From the NCBI GenBank assembly GCA_014925825.1, contig JACGCK010000076.1, positions 62,001 through 126,000 of the forward strand: a stretch of 64,000 bases of DNA. The letters are read 5' to 3'. The position numbers and the translations under genes were made by a program. The stretch comes from Pholiota molesta. Taxonomy: Eukaryota; Basidiomycota; Agaricomycetes; Agaricales; Strophariaceae. Below are positions 11,851-25,090 of the stretch, one piece after another (position 1 is the first letter of the stretch; every line of letters starts with the position of its first letter). Below the pieces are notes generated by a model. That model saw only the letters and a list, made by a program, of their open reading frames with translations, was not told where the DNA came from and searched no databases.

Positions 11851-13593
11851 ATGCCGAGCGATTTGGATCAGTGAGTACATTGATCCATGATGGTCACCTC
11901 ACAGCCTCTGACAGATACACGTCCCTTGCTATCGTGTTTCGTCTGCTCAAACCTTCGCAAAATACATCCACCACCGCCACCTCCATCGTACCGACCTTCA
12001 AACTCGTTCTAGACAAATAGAACAGCTGACGCGTTGCGAGCCGATTTCAGAAGAGCAGGTCAAACGACTGTGTCTCAAAGCGCGTGAGATTTTGATAGAG
12101 GAGGGCAATGTCCAGGTCGTAGATTCTCCCGTAACGGTGCGCCAAGATCTGTGAAATGCTCATTCTATCTTTTCTAATGAAGTTAATATCCACCCTAAAT
12201 CTCCAAACGCTGTTCCTGGCTGTATATCGGCCATTGGTGTGGCACCTAGATTTGCGGAGACATCCATGGGCAATTTTTCGATCTAATGGAGTTGTTCAAG
12301 ATGGGAGGCTTTTGTCCAGAGACTAACTACTTGTTCATGGGTACGTCTATCCTAGACTCTTACGTGATTCCCTCTCATTAGTTTACCCTTTCGTTCGTTC
12401 CCCGCTCTACCCTCCTGGCGCGCTCTTTTGTCCATTAGGTGACTTTGTTGATCGGGGTTTTTACAGTGTTGAGACATTCCTCTTGCTGCTTGCGCTGAAG
12501 GTCCGATATCCCGAACGAATAACGTTGATTCGAGGGAACCACGAGTCGCGGCAGATTACCCAGGTGTACGGATTCTACGACGAGTGTCAGCGGAAGTACG
12601 GCAGCAGCAACGTCTGGCGGTGGTGTTGCGAGGTCTTCGACTATCTCGCCTTGGGCGCGATAGTAGACGGACGTGTCTTCTGCGTACATGGCGGCTTAAG
12701 CCCAAATCTACATAGCATTGATCAGGTACGGTTCTACATTGCTTGGTGTCACCTGCCGCTCGGTGCCGATCTCTACCCGCTCAACGTACTCATTGACATA
12801 CCGTTTGTTCTATATTCCGTTTATATAGATCCGTGCAATTGACCGCAAGCAAGAGGTCCCACATGATGGCCCAATGTGTGATTTACTGTGGTCAGATCCA
12901 GACGGTCCGTCGTACATCCTACCTGTCGCTTTGTGTGTGTTAACAGTTTATCCACAGACATCTCTGGATGGGGTCTGTCACCACGGGGGGCCGGGTTCTT
13001 ATTTGGGGCGGACATTACTAAAGCTTTTGCACACAACAATGCTATCGACCTAATAGCGCGAGCACATCAACTCGCGATGGAAGGTTATAAGCTTATGTTT
13101 GATCAAACGATTGTCACTGTCTGGAGCGCGCCCAATTACTGTTATCGGTACGTCATTTCGTGCATCCTTTCTTCTTTCCGCGTTGCAATTGCACTGTCTG
13201 TGATTGTTTTACGTCTCTTATCTTTTCGCTGCCGTGATGATTCGTGCATCATGTTGGGAACTTTCTATTTAGCAGTTAAGCTCGAGACCCACGACGATGG
13301 CCGCGATCTTCCTTCATTCTATCTCGATCATCGCTTTATCTTACTGATATGTACCCTACCGTTTTCTGCATGTAGATGCGGGAATGTAGCATCGATATTG
13401 GAACTTGACGAGCATCTGGCGCAAGAGTATAAAGTCTTCCATCACGCTGCCGTGGTACGTGATTTTCTGGGCCAATTTATCCATCTTTGTCGATATTACT
13501 CGACCACGACGCATGGCTTATTCTTGTTGTTCGATTTCAAAGGACGTAAAATCAATACCAGCCAAACGCCCACCTGCGGATTACTTCCTATGA
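11851..13593 (+). CDS. PPH3: Serine/threonine protein phosphatase 4 catalytic subunit
   Basis: This is a metal-dependent PPP-family phosphatase. In fungi, PP4/Pph3 with its regulatory subunits dephosphorylates gamma-H2AX and Rad53 during DNA-damage recovery. Nine exons can be spliced: 11851-11870, 12013-12136, 12250-12340, 12439-12725, 12829-12904, 12958-13147, 13376-13454, 13543-13593, and possibly small variants. The signature metal and catalytic motifs are intact: [24 protein letters not shown], the substrate helix [20 protein letters not shown] and [12 protein letters not shown]. The C terminus ends PPADYFL, the methylation-type tail shared by PP2A and PP4. The N-terminal block ([17 protein letters not shown]) and the [24 protein letters not shown] block favour PP4 over PP2A or PP6. 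The stretch before the tail ([16 protein letters not shown]) departs from the usual FEAAPQ form, which is minor. Confidence 0.9.
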
Positions 13594-16500
13594 TTTACTA
13601 CGATAGATGTATAATTATTATTGTTGTTCTCACTTCATTTCCGCATCTGTTTGATGTCAGATGAGCTCTCCGTGATGTATCTGCTTATGACATACATATG
13701 TATTTTCATTATCTGCCGATTGCCAAGGGAGGAAATTGATGCCCCATGGCAGCAGAGGCAGTGAGCCGCGAATCTAACAGGGTCTCTGACGGACACGCAC
13801 ATGTCATAATTAAGCCCTTGGACCCTTGTACATGGATGGGACGGAACAACATGTGTATCCATATGTGCGTCGAGACATCACGATCAGCCCCGCTGAGCGT
13901 TTATTTTAGGCGTATCGCGTACATCGCAATGAGCACGGGTCACCGACGCGCCCATCTGAGACTTGGCGCAGAGCCGTGCGTTTCCCAATGTTGCTCTTGA
14001 AGCTCGGATATTGGTTTACCGGCTTGGAGATGCTGGGCCTCGCCGCCTCGAACGGAAGAGCGGCGCCGCCTCCATTCGAATCTTTATTTCCTTATTAGCC
14101 TTGTATGATAGACTGCTACCGTCCTCTGCGTTTCACAGCACACTCTCACGCAAAGCCAGTCTTTGAATTGTGTGACGCCTTTGCATTCGAGAGCTAGGTC
14201 ATGTGTCGATAACTCTGACATTACATATGTTCATTGGAGGATTGGATAGATACATATCATGACCTATTGACGACCAGTGGCGCCTATTCAGTCGGCTTGT
14301 CATGATAAGGTCGTCAAAGATATCGTACTCCAAGAACTGGCTCTTCTGCTCCGCCCAACTTAGGAAATGTATCAGTCTAGACTCTTAGGTATCATTTGGT
14401 TTCCAAGTCGCATCGATACCATAAAATTGCATTCGAAGGTCATCATGTACGAATGTAGATTCGTGAGTTAGATATTGGCCGGATGTCCATGTTTCGTCGG
14501 ACATACCACGATCCCTGCGCATCAGATTTTGTAACGGAGATTTCGTCGCCTGTTTTTCCAAAATCTAATACCAGAGTTTCTTCGTATTACTCCAATGATA
14601 TTACACGACTCTGCAGATTTACTGGTAAAAAGTAATGCCATCCGCATTGAGATGAAGAAAGGGAAAATTATCAACCGCGATGTATAGATCGTTGAAACAA
14701 ATCGTCTTTGAAGGAGGCGGATGGAACGCTATTCTTGAATGGCGTGCATTGTGCTAGTAGAGTAATTTTAGGAGGCCACCTAAAAATTTACGAAGACATG
14801 TCGATCGAGTTCTTAATGGTCAGAACTTGCAAACTGACATCATCGTGCTTTCGGGTACTTCCACCGTACATGAGCGCAGAAGTTCGTTATTGTGGGGTCC
14901 AGAAGACGTTCCGAATGTCGTCAGTACTTGAAATTTTCAATCACAAGAGACCGCATGCACTGTACATAAGTGATCTTCACATTATTTTGGGTATGTCTGA
15001 GCGGTTTCAGAGACACACGGCAAAGTTGATACTCTTTGGATACTCTAAAAGAATCTAAAACATGGGAAATCTAGAGCTGCGATCTACTTTGCTACTCTTT
15101 TAAAGTCAAATGCGTTACCCGCAACCGCCTCAATGAAAGTGAGAGCAAGATAAGACATATAATTTAGGCTTCCTGCCTGCGCGACTGCGTCAACCGCCTT
15201 GGAATAACCTTCCCGAGGATCCGAACTTCGTCATAAGTATACGTCTCTCAGGCCCTTCACCGCACCCTTCCAAAATCCTTGGGAAAGGAGGGTGTGGCTT
15301 TCCTTGTAAGGTAATTCTCCACCACCCTTCGCCAGTAATTTACCGGAGGCCTCTAAGAAGCAAGAACACGTTGTCTACAACTCTCAGGGTGACTTCGTGG
15401 TCTACGACATATGGTGAATTGGAAGTCGGGACATCTAATCAGAAAATAGGGTGCGATTGTCCGCAGTGTGATCACATTCAAGCTATTCAATTCGAGTGCT
15501 CGAGAGTAGGCTATACATACTGCGCAAAGAGTCTACTCGAGAGTACGGTAAAAAGTGATAGCTTCGTTGCCTCGCCACGAGCGATAAGTATCTGTGTGCA
15601 CTGTGTTCCGAGAATGACAAAAGAGGCACTGATGCAGATCCAAAAATAGCCTTAGTGCGTGGCGATGGGTCATGGCCAACCATTACGGTATAGATAGGCC
15701 TTCCCGTCATATCGGGTGGACTTTATTTACATCTTTACTTCTGGCTCCTATAAGCGATGCGCTTGCTTCATGGTGACGGACATCTTGTCCGCGAGAACAC
15801 AATATCAGACTCACGGGAGCAAGTGACAGCAACACGGGAGGCAGCGAGGCGCCTCGTTGCAGATGCATAGACGCCAATGAGGAGGTCTGGACGGACAGAC
15901 TCTTTTTGATTTAATATCCTCCAACAGAAGGCAGATAAAACAGGATCTTTCTGTTCGATCGTACTGGAAATTTGACCTAGGAGTTGGGTTCTTTTCATTC
16001 GATTAGATTTCTCTTCACATTCACGGGAGATTCCGACTGTGATTTTAAGGCGGTTTAGCTGCATAGGTAATAAAACACCTCACTGTGGCGTAGATCTGTC
16101 AGCGCCTGTAGGTAATCTGGAACGAAGTGCATTCGGTAACTGTGTATCTGCGTTTGGGGGCATTATTCGGTGGGCAGACGGGGAAGGCGTGTATGGTGAC
16201 TGCTGCTTCTGCACAGTGCCGGAGTAGTTCCATGCGGAAATTCGGTGGTGGAAATTATGCGAGGATTATGTTGGTCGGTCGGTGTGCTCCTGATCATCAC
16301 ATCGTTGGTCTGTTGTTGGGCTCGGCTTGGACACGGCTAGTAGACTAAAGAAAATTGTATTTTCTCGAACGATAATTTTCGATGCAAGGCATTCATAAAT
16401 ATGACTACTAGTATTTACAGGTTTTAATGCTGCAAGCTCATGGGTGTCAATGTATTGTCGGAGTCTGCAAGAGTCATAGATAGATATCCTATGAATTTTG

Positions 16501-18411
16501 TCAAATTATGTGTTCGAAGAAAAGAAATTATAGAATATTTACAACTTTATGGAGCGCGAGAACCCCGCGATCGAGCATAAAAAGGGCCCCATCATGCATA
16601 TGTATTAAACTCTGGTGTCGACTGCCAACTGCAATACAAGATAGTGGAATTTACGAAAGCAATGGGAGGTATTCGATTTCTCGAATCTCCGGAGAATACA
16701 TTTCTCTAGATCCATTAGCGCTCAAGGAGCCAGTTAAGATTCAAGGTACAGACATTGCCAAGTTGCCCGTTTTCTATTAAATTTTAACGCCGCATCTGGA
16801 GTGAATGAACATCCTGAGATCTTGTTTCAATGGTCGGTGATCTACCTTTCGGTCTGACCTTATGACATCGTACTGGAGTGCGATATACAGCGTCCTTATA
16901 ACTGTTGCTTCGTTCGTCTTATACCCACAAAATGAGGTGCGTCACTGGACAATTCCCTTGCGAAGTGAAGATAAGTAGAGAAGCGCCCGCAAGGAATTGT
17001 GTCAATGGAAATGCTTCCGTCATTTTGATAGGCGTGTTAATCGCGTCCCGTGTACTCTTAGCTGGAGGCGGGAGCGGTCTTACTCGTCATCATTCTATAC
17101 CTCCGAGTGTTATGAGCCGTGTGGTCGTTCTCTGATATAGAATTGTGAATGTCTGCGTACAAGGATTTAGGTGCAAGTTGTCCAACTCATCATTAAAGTC
17201 GTCGAAGTTTGCCTACGGGAGATTCGGTGTCATAGCCACTGTGGACGACAGGGGTGGTTGTCGGTCCAGACGTGGCATAGTAGGCTCCATCGCCGACTGC
17301 GCCTGCAGCGCCTTGTCAGCGAGGTGAGCCTGTGGTAGAGGGACTTACCCTTACCTCGCTGCGCGTGCTGAACGCCCCAAAACTCTCTGATCGAACTAGG
17401 ACCCGGCGCGATTCAACGGCGGCAAACGAGGTATGTCTGCGTACATGGATTTGGGTACAATTTAGCAAAGTTGATAGACCTATGGGAGACTAGAGAACTC
17501 TGTAATCGCAAGGATGTGACGATGAAAATGAGACGAGGATTATATTTTGGACAACTTTCGTATACGCTTCCATTCGCTCCTTTCCACAACATTAAATATC
17601 GCCGAGATGACTCTATATCAACTTATAATGCGGTATCAGACCGTCTGATCAATATGAGTAGGCAAGCGCCCGTAAACGCACCTTTTCGAAGGCTAAGCGC
17701 TGTCATCATTCGATAAGCGCCTACGTGGTGTCTCGTCTGATCCCGACTGTTGCAATATGGGTTGAATTCGGTTCAACCATGATATACGAGGTACAATCAC
17801 ATAGGCCGTACACGAGAGATCACAAGTATTTGCCTACGCAATTCGTGCAAGGGAAGGAACACTTTGAGTTGAGTCAAATTTGAAGCTTATGATTCGGGTC
17901 AGTCCCTTTGAAGCCCTTTGAGTCATTTTTGCCGAAGTGGCAATTCCCCACTGACACGTCGCTACATCTTTCGAGGGCTCAATGCGATGTACGAAAAAGG
18001 GTAAAAACACAACTCCGGACTCTGGGTCCCGAGCTTTTAGCTTTAGGAGTTGCCTGCAGTTGCTCTATATTTATTCGCGCTCCAACTTTATCGATCCGTG
18101 GTCTGCGCATCCTTTGCCGTTGACAATTGCTCCGTCCTGATTGGACTGCATCAAATTCTGTGCATCCTCTCGATACTCCCAGTAAATTTCCAGTCCTACA
18201 CGAAGCGAAGGTGACAAAATTCGTTCTCATTAGGAGTACATCGTTAAGGCTGAGGTAACTAGGTGAACGTTCGAGTCAACACAGATGGAGTTGACTCGGC
18301 AGGCAATCGATGAGGTGGAGAATCTGCACCGCCACATGATTCCAAGTCCGACTGATCTTATCGAAATTTTTGGGCGGCGTCATGGATGCAGACACTCTCT
18401 AACCAACCACC
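13594..18411. other. Gene-poor spacer, 4.8 kb
   Basis: Only short frames occur, the longest being 14708-15058 on the plus strand. None joins to others through plausible introns and none shows a known motif. A degenerate 30-bp segment reading TGTCTGCGTACAxGGATTTxG occurs near 17,150 and 17,430, with a weaker likeness near 9,508, suggesting old repeat copies. A short dyad GGTTGAA-N5-TTCAACC lies near 17,760. The region before 18,412 presumably holds the ARB1 promoter. Confidence 0.5.
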
Positions 18412-20918
18412 ATGGCCCCCTCCGCATCCAAGCAGAAGCGTCTCGCTGAGAAGGCAGCGAAGAAGAACGCAGGCATCGACGATTCCTCCACCTCCACCCC
18501 CACAGGCTCTACAAATGGCGCCAGCACGCCCCTCACCAGCGTCAGCGGCCTCAACAGCGGGTCAACAGCAAGACTGCCAGCCAGGAGGATATCCTGAGCA
18601 TGGCGAAGCTCAACATCGCGACGGATAGGTGCGTCAATTTCACTGGAACGCTGATTTAGATTCAGGCAGGGCTCATGCGTATCTGGATCTACAGGAGCGC
18701 CGCCGGTGTCTTGGTGAGCGACCCCAAGAGCCGAGATATCAAGATCGACCAGTACACACTATCCTTCCACGGACGCCTCCTCATCGAGGGCGCAGAGATC
18801 GCCCTGAACTACGGCCAACGATACGGTCTCTTGGGTGAAAACGGCTCCGGAAAGGTTCGTTATCTATCAAAGTCTCATTCCATCCATCCTAATCTCACAT
18901 CCCATCTCCAGTCCACCTTCCTCCAATCCATCGCCGAGCGCGACATCGAGATCCCCCCACACATCGACATCTACATCGTGCGCGGCGAGGCCGAGCCCTC
19001 TGACGTCAACGCCGTCGACTTCATCGTCGCCTCCGCCAAGGCCAAGGTCGCGCGCCTCGAGGCGTACATCGAGGAGCTATCCGTGGCCGACGACGTCGAC
19101 GAGCAGGCTTTGGACATGGCGTACGAGGAGCTCGAGGAGATGGACCCCGCGACCTTCGAGGCGAAGGCGGGCAGCATCCTGCACGGTCTCGGCTTCACGC
19201 AGACGATGATGAAGAAGCCCACGCGCGACATGAGCGGTGGGTGGCGCATGCGCGTCGCGCTCGCCCGCGCGCTCTTCATCAAGCCGCACCTCCTCCTCCT
19301 CGACGAGCCGACGAACCACCTGGATCTGGGCGCCGTCGTCTGGCTCGAGGCGTATCTCTCGACGTACAACCACATCCTCGTGATCACGTCGCACTCGCAG
19401 GACTTCATGGACTCCGTGTGCACGAACGTCATGGACCTGACGCACAAGAAGAAGCTCGTGTACTACGCCGGCAACTACTCCACGTATGTCAAGACCAAGG
19501 CCGAGAACGAGGTCAACCAGATGAAGGCGTACCACAAACAGCAAGAGGAAATCGCGCACATCAAAAAGTAACGTCGCTTTCCCGCTTCTCTCGCTGATTC
19601 CGAAGATGCTGACCAGATCCCCCAGGTTCATCGCCTCCGCGGGTACATACGCCAACCTCGTGCGCCAGGCCAAATCGAAGCAGAAGATCATCGATAAAAT
19701 GGAGGCCGCCGGCCTCATCGAGAAGATCGAGCAGGGCAAGACCCTTCGGTGCGTCCGATTTGACATTGACTATTTATAGGCCCCCTTCTCACCTTTCACG
19801 TGCAGATTCAACTTCGAGGACGTGCACAAGCTGCCGCCGCCCATCATCGCCTTCGACAACGTCGCGTTCTCCTACTCCGGCAAGAAGGAGGACTACCTCT
19901 ACGAGAAGATCTCCTTCGGTATCGAGTGCGTCCCCCCCCCCCTCCCCCTCCTATGACTCATCCCATCCTGACTCATCCTCCTCTCTCCCCCATCTAGCAT
20001 GGACTCGCGCATCGCGATCCTCGGCGCGAACGGCACGGGCAAATCGACGTTGCTGCACCTGATCACGGGCGCGCTGCAGCCGTGCGAGGGCACGGTGTCG
20101 AAGCACAACGCGCTGAAGCTCGCCAAGTACTCGCAGCACTCCGCGGACCAGCTGCCGTACGAGAAGTCGCCGATCGAGTACTTCCAGGCGCTGTTCAGCC
20201 AGAAGTACCCGGAGAAGGACATCATGGTGCGTTTTTTAGTTTTCCTGGATTTGGTGCGAAGGAGGGGGATACTGACGAATTTTTTGAACAGGCGTGGCGT
20301 GCGCAGTTGGGCCGGTTCGGTCTGTCGGGCGCGCATCAGACGGCGCCGATCAAGCAGCTCTCCGATGGTCTGAGGAATCGGTACGTCTTTCCTGCTCTTT
20401 CGTTCTTCATATGGTTCTGTACTCAACAATATCCATTTTTTAGTGTCGTGTTCGCGCAACTGGCGATGGAGCACCCGCACATCCTGCTGCTCGACGAGCC
20501 GACGAACCATCTGGACATGGAGTCGATCGACGCGCTCGCGCGCGCGATCAAGGAGTTCGAGGGCGGTGTCGTGATCGTGTCGCATGATTTCCGTGCGTAT
20601 CTCCTCCTCCTCCTCTCTTTTCCGCACTCGAAATTTGTTTGTGTTGCTGACCGGTGTTCTTTGTGTTTTTTTTCTATGCAGGTCTGATCAGCCAGGTCGC
20701 GGAGGATCTGTGGGAGGTCGCGGACAAGACGATCATCAACCTGACGAAGAAGGACATCAGCATTACGGATTACAAGAAGAACTTGGTGAAGCAGAGTACG
20801 TGTTCCTCCTCTATATCCGGTCCATCGATTAGGAACTGACATTGTAATTTTTGCAGGTAACGCTGCCATCGAGAAGGCGAAGCTGTTCTCCAAGTCGGCT
20901 GTGAAAGGGCGCACATAA
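18412..20918 (+). CDS. ARB1: ABC-F ATPase ARB1 (ribosome biogenesis), frameshifted near N terminus
   Basis: This is a soluble twin-cassette ABC-F protein acting in 40S/60S ribosome biogenesis and recycling. Ten exons: 18412-18628, 18695-18854, 18912-19567, 19626-19748, 19806-19925, 19998-20226, 20292-20380, 20444-20592, 20682-20795 and 20857-20918. Cassette 1 has Walker A GENGSGKST, signature MSGGWRMR and Walker [14 protein letters not shown]. Cassette 2 has GANGTGKST, a diverged signature around QLSDGLRNR and [12 protein letters not shown]. The block [13 protein letters not shown] is typical of ARB1/ABCF2 rather than GCN20. The ATG opens with [18 protein letters not shown], as in orthologs. 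That frame runs into a stop at about 18,598, while the conserved continuation ([17 protein letters not shown]) is in another frame. The cause is an 11-bp tandem duplication at 18551-18569. Without it the exons total 1,908 nt, or 635 aa. An essential gene is unlikely to be dead, so this may be an assembly or sequencing artefact, or initiation may occur downstream at about 18,600. Confidence 0.88.
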
Positions 20919-21548
20919 AGGCCCTCCTCCGTCCTGATGTTTTCGACTTTACACGACTTAGATCTCCGACCCATCTCATCGGACCGCATATCCCCCCATT
21001 ATCCTGCACACCATCTCAGCTTCTACATTCTCTTTACGACACATACACACAATGCACACGCCCCGCCCGTCTGTTTTGGTTCTCCAGCATCGTTGGCATT
21101 TTGCATTACATGCACGCACGCATACGTACATACATACACCTGTTTTCTTTTGTTCTTGTATAGTAGTCAATGTAGTGTTGTTTTTCTTTCGTTTCTTTGC
21201 TTCGTGTCCGTTTGGCCATCGGCAGGAAGGGAGGGGCGCTTGCGCTGACGCACATGGGTCCTCGCTTGGGCGTCCGGCTCCGTAAATTCCCTTGGTGAAT
21301 AGATCTAGACTCTTAGATATTTGAAAGACGCAGTTCAGATTCCTTTGAAATTACTTCTCGGGGTGTTCGAAGCGCCGTACTGAGATAGATCGCGCAGGTA
21401 TCATTCGCTATCGACGTATGTACATACACCATGCACACGGGCGCCATCTCCCCCTCAACACCCTCACACAGGTATAAGTATAACATCCCCTCCCAAATAT
21501 AGTGCTCCAGCGTCTCTCTATCTCGAAGCGCGATCCGCGGGCTCAGGC
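20919..21548. other. Convergent intergenic region, ARB1 / thioredoxin
   Basis: These are the shared 3' flanks of ARB1 (plus) and thioredoxin (minus), T-rich with short CATACA-type repeats. No gene is supported. Confidence 0.55.
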
Positions 21549-22166
21549 TCAGGCCGTCTTGGTGAGCGCCAACGCCTGCTTGATCAGGTTCTGTGGGAAG
21601 GAATGAGGAGGTCAGGTTATCAAGCAGGCGTGGATGGGAGACGGACGTACGTCGAGCTGCACGGGGTTGGCGCCAGCGAAGTCGTGCACCTTCTCTCCTT
21701 TGTTGAACAGGATGAACGTGGGCATCTGTATCGGCAGTAAGTCAGTACCACTCCATCCACACAGGCCGCAGGCAGACAAAGGACGGGCGACGCACCGCAC
21801 GGATGCCGACCTCCTGCGCGATCTGGGGCTGCTCGTCGGTGTCGACCTTGTAGAAGCCAACGGGCGCGTTCTCCGCGACGTCGGCGAAGCGCGCGAAGAT
21901 GGGCGAGATCGCGCGGCACGGGCCGCACCAGGGCGCCCAGAAGTCGACCACGACGGGCGTGTCGCCGGCGATCTGGGGGTGGCGTCGTAAGCGTGCGTGT
22001 GAGGCGGGTGTGCCAGCAGGAGATGATGTTCGCGAGGCGGGGTCGGATGGGAGGGTGCGTTACATGGGGAAGAGTATGTTCAGCGCTGGGAGTGGGGTAG
22101 ATAGTGTATTGGAGTACGCACGAGGGTCTTGAATTGCTCGAAGGAGGTGATCTCTTGGACGGGCAT
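21549..22166 (-). CDS. Thioredoxin
   Basis: This is a small cytosolic disulfide reductase that donates electrons to ribonucleotide reductase, peroxiredoxins and methionine sulfoxide reductases. The four exons are 22122-22166, 21796-21972, 21651-21725 and 21549-21590, giving exactly 112 aa, the usual length. It starts MPVQEITSFEQFKTL. The redox centre WCGPC follows VVVDFWAP, as in the family. The later conserved cis-Pro motif MPTFILFNKGE is present, and the C-terminal helix ends LIKQALALTKTA. No signal or mitochondrial presequence is visible, so it is probably the cytosolic form. It is convergent with ARB1. All splice junctions are GT-AG and keep frame. Confidence 0.93.
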
Positions 22167-25090
22167 GGTGAGCAGAGGCGGTTGGGAGGAGAGTTGCAAT
22201 GATTTGCAATCAATTTGTCAAATCATCAATCCGATAGCATCATGCTCCCAGCACGTGCACCGCGTTTGCACAACGTGGCTGCGAAGACGGCTCCCACAAG
22301 GCTCCCATGTTTATTGCAGGTTGATTATCTTCTTTTGCGTCCTAATTCCCTTTTTCATCGTCACTCGATATCTCGAACTAATTTAGAACACTAAACATGG
22401 AGTAGGGGCTGTCAGAGGGCGCTAAACCAACGCTAAACGCTCGCGGAATGCCTGACTATATCTGCCACACAGCTGCTTGAAATAAGCTTGTTTGTAGTTA
22501 GGGTCCATCTACTGCGCCTCCGGCAACTGGGCCCTGCACTGCTCGAAAACTGCGGGGTATGATTTTCAGGGTTCAGAATCATCAATGATAGCTTATCTCT
22601 CCCACTGCAACCCTCCCTGACCGACCCAGGGTTTTCCGCCGATCTGCAATGGGCATCCTCCGGGATCCACGCTGGCCAGTGGCTTATATCGCGCGGGTGT
22701 ATGGGAACAGATGGGAACCTTGTATGTGCAAAATTAACCTGCAATCATTGATATGTATTTCGGGAGCTGCAGCACCCTGGCCCACCGCCGCCGGAGCTGT
22801 GTGCACTTGGTGTGCACGCGAGCGTCGATTGCGCGGGGAACGAAGTCAAGTAGTTGAGGTGAGGGCGCCGGAGGTATTATGGTATTTGTGGCATGAGAGT
22901 TCATGAGAGTTGCAGTAGCCAAACGGACATACTTGTGGACAGACACTTCATTCGCAGCAATCAAACTTTCACGGCGGTCCTGCGATAAATAGGTGCGCTC
23001 AGATTATTGGTTACAAGTCGATTACAAGAAACTCTCGCGGTTATTTAGCCAATGACAACATTGACAAGCCTGTTTCAAAGTTGTATCAGGCCAAGAAATT
23101 TCGGAGACGATAGGCGGGCAGAATTAAGTTGTTCTCGTGAGTATTGAAATACCAACAATTTTGTCCCTTCAGGATCACTGATAGTCTAGCGTGTAAAGCG
23201 TTGACCCGGACCTTCTTATTCACGAAATTCTCATGTTATTGCCAATTGGTATGTACAAGTGGGCGCTGAAAAAAAGCAAGGTCAGAAACCCGACAGAGGC
23301 TAAACAAAACAACGTCCGCAGTAAACATCGATTCTTTCGCCCCCTTTAGTTAACCCGCCCATCGCGTTATAATTAGCGGCAGATGCAGCTGATGCAGCCC
23401 CGCAAAACAAAACCGAACGTCGGCCACGATGTAGAATCGTATACAAATCGTGCAAGTTCGAAATGAGGAAAGGTGGGATATCCCATGCGACGCCGTCTCT
23501 GCCTCCGTAAATACGGCCCTCGTACATGTATACTTCCCCAAATCCCTCCTGCGCAATATATATCATGGGAATCGAAGCGAACACAAGCAAAAAGTAAACA
23601 GCCTTTCAGCCACTCCGTTTACCTCGAGGAACGCTCGATATGTACACGACGTCGTGGGGACGCATCCACGACCACTCTAAATTCCGCGGCTGCGTGGCGT
23701 TTAGGCGGACGCCAAAAGCCACAAAATAGAATACGCCCCAGGCACCTGGACGTCCAACCATCATCTGAATAGGACAGAGTGGCATGCCACTCGATGACAT
23801 GATGCGGACTGCATAAAACAACTTGAAAGGTGCATGGGCCGGACGCCGATACTCCATAATTGGTATGTTGCAGGACATAGGGCCTCAGGTACGTTCATAG
23901 AACGATATACCCGCACTATACCCTCGCAGCGCACGCTACGCCATATGCGGCCCCGATGGCACTCAGGGTATGTCAAGGGGAATAGGAAACATAACGGACC
24001 AGCTGTTCGCGGTCGTCAGCCAGGAATGTCGTACAGAGTAAGAGGTCCGTCGCGACCGTGCTTTTCGCCCCAGACGAAACACTTCAGCCGGGGAAGCTCG
24101 TACGTACATACGCTATGTATGTATATACTTAATAGGCGATCCAAAGTCGATCGGTTCTGCACAGAATTCGAACATCTCAATTTCCCGAGTGTCGATGTCA
24201 AGATAATGATGGAACTCAATGTAAGTAACCTGTAATCTACAAAGTGGGCTTGTAGTGGGCTCGTAGTGGGCATCATCATCATTCACGAAGGATCTATCTC
24301 CACCCGCCGACAGTGGTATGAAGACACACAGAGATAAGGACGCACGTCGGATCTCTAGTGGATCAGACCCAGTCCGAAAGCAGCCGCCCGTGGGGTATGT
24401 ATGTATCTAGCTTCGACATTCAGTCATGACGACGTTGTTAATGTATCGCCAGGATGCGATTGTTCACTCTTCGTCCAGTCCTAAATAACCTATATTCCGA
24501 TTTTTCAGGACACAGCTCAGTGAAAGGCTAAGTTGATCATGATGAAGTGTCAAAGCAGAACTGATTGGTTTCGGTGTCAATCCAGCAACAAGAGCCACCC
24601 ACGACGATCGCAGAAATCCAGATCTGGAGATGAAAGTATTTACCCTGTTATTGACCTATTCGTGCTTTGTCGTCGACGCCATTGAGATTCCTGGCAGCGC
24701 TAATTCTTCTGAATCATATTGCATGGATAATGGATCAATAATGTACTTATCGATTGAACGTCCATGATGAACTTGAAGCACCAACTCCTGCGCACAAGCT
24801 TGGCACAAGCCCACCAGTATCTTACACAGTGCGCGTTGGAACGCGTTGTATCTCAGGTCCCTGACCTTCGATTACGAGCGTCCTTCAGATAGCCTGGAGA
24901 CACTAGCAAGACAGCCTTCAACATTGCCGTTCAAATCTCTGAGATAATGGTGTGACAGTCCCTCTATTAATATAACTGTAACATGTGCATGTGATATGTG
25001 ACAACGTTTTCGCAACGCAACCGTCTCGACTTGCTCTCCACGTTTGCTTTGCGTTTGCTCGAAGTTGTCAGTGGTTTGAACCCTCAAGCT
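22167..25090. other. Intergenic region, 2.9 kb
   Basis: This holds the thioredoxin promoter on the left and the upstream flank of the F-box-like array on the right. Frames such as 23300-23590 (minus) and 23834-24235 (plus) are short, lack motifs and could not be extended by splicing. Nothing else is supported. Confidence 0.5.

Noticed and set aside
18559..18569. Normal spliceosomal intron explaining the ARB1 frame change
   Set aside because: The only GT-AG segment that would fit is 8 nt, too short to be spliced. The tandem duplication is the simpler reading.
19077..19766. 229-codon frame antisense to ARB1
   Set aside because: It is a shadow of the strongly coding, GC-rich ARB1 exons, which contain the ABC motifs on the plus strand.
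19899..20627. 242-codon frame antisense to ARB1 exons and introns
   Set aside because: It runs through several clear introns of the plus-strand gene and shows no motif of its own.
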